NCBI GenBank assembly: GCA_905215645.1
Contig: CAJMQS010000056.1
Location: forward strand, 1-12,453
Length of the DNA stretch: 12,453 nt
Direction of reading: 5' to 3'
Source: an uncultured bacterium
GTDB taxonomy: Bacteria; Bacillota; Negativicutes; Acidaminococcales; Acidaminococcaceae
Shown: one piece after another, positions 12,403-12,453 of the stretch
Numbering within the stretch: the first letter of the stretch is position 1
Layout of the letters: the number at the start of each line of letters is the position of its first letter
The notes under the pieces: generated by a model
What the model saw: the letters and a program-made list of their open reading frames with translations, nothing else
The model's database searches: none
Told to the model about the DNA's origin: nothing
Made by a program: the position numbers and the translations under genes

Positions 12403-12449
12403 GCTGTTGCATGTGTGAATTTTTCGCACATGCAACAGCTTTCTTTTTT
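12403..12449 (+). terminator. Terminator of the alcohol dehydrogenase-hydrolase operon
   Basis: A 15-bp stem pairs 12403-12417 with 12425-12439 (GCTGTTGCATGTG with its exact complement, then one G/T and one G/C pair) around a T-rich loop. TTCTTTTTT follows. It starts 12 bases after the hydrolase stop codon. Confidence 0.93.
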
Positions 12450-12453
12450 CCAT

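Noticed and set aside
9956..12453. Two long minus-strand open frames opposite the alcohol dehydrogenase and hydrolase genes
   Set aside because: Both have shadow-like composition and no start signals, and each covers a gene with complete motifs on the plus strand.
1..12453. CRISPR arrays, insertion sequences, tRNA or rRNA genes, prophage or toxin-antitoxin genes
   Set aside because: Looked for on both strands; no regularly spaced repeats, transposase-like proteins or RNA gene signatures were seen.

Overview
The window is a compact, gene-dense bacterial chromosome segment: nine intact genes, G+C-rich coding sequence, A+T-rich promoters of the sigma-A type (TTGACa/TAtAaT, 17-bp spacers), strong AGGAGG-type ribosome sites and a U-tailed hairpin after almost every transcription unit. 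This points to a Firmicute. The mixture of amino-acid/peptide catabolism, anaerobic peroxide defence (rubrerythrin, PerR-like and OhrR regulators), a YfcC-type carrier and G+C-rich codon use suits the Negativicutes (Acidaminococcus or a relative). That placement is an inference; no rRNA gene or other marker is present. I see no mobile element, tRNA, rRNA or CRISPR array.

Layout. (1) 1-2865: the terminator of an upstream gene, a strong promoter, then a two-gene operon of an M20 carboxypeptidase-G2-like peptidase and a YfcC/DcuC-family carrier, closed by a terminator shared with the convergent perR-like gene. (2) 2878-5030: a PerR-type Fur-family repressor on the minus strand, divergent from a CYTH-domain protein with a degenerate CHAD-like C-terminal region. 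(3) 5031-7780: an A+T-rich control region with GTCAAA-type repeats and a terminator-like hairpin at the predicted transcript start, then the disaggregase gene clpB and its terminator. (4) 7796-9062: an OhrR-type repressor (minus strand) divergent from a rubrerythrin gene, with a palindrome between the two promoters. (5) 9055-12453: a LysR-type regulator (minus strand) divergent from an operon of an iron-type alcohol dehydrogenase and an exported alpha/beta hydrolase, ending in a strong terminator.

How the parts fit. The middle of the window is stress-centred: a probable peroxide sensor (PerR-like), a probable organic-hydroperoxide sensor (OhrR with two cysteines at the spacing of the two-cysteine type) apparently controlling a peroxide-reducing rubrerythrin, and ClpB for protein disaggregation. 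The flanks are metabolic: hydrolysis of peptides or N-acyl amino acids coupled to a carrier, and aldehyde/alcohol redox chemistry under a LysR regulator.

I found no clearly new multi-gene system. The most interesting details are an Asp-to-Asn change at a metal-ligand position of the PerR-like protein, the unusual clpB control region, the eroded CHAD-like domain, and a recurring TGYTGC core in all five gene-end terminators.
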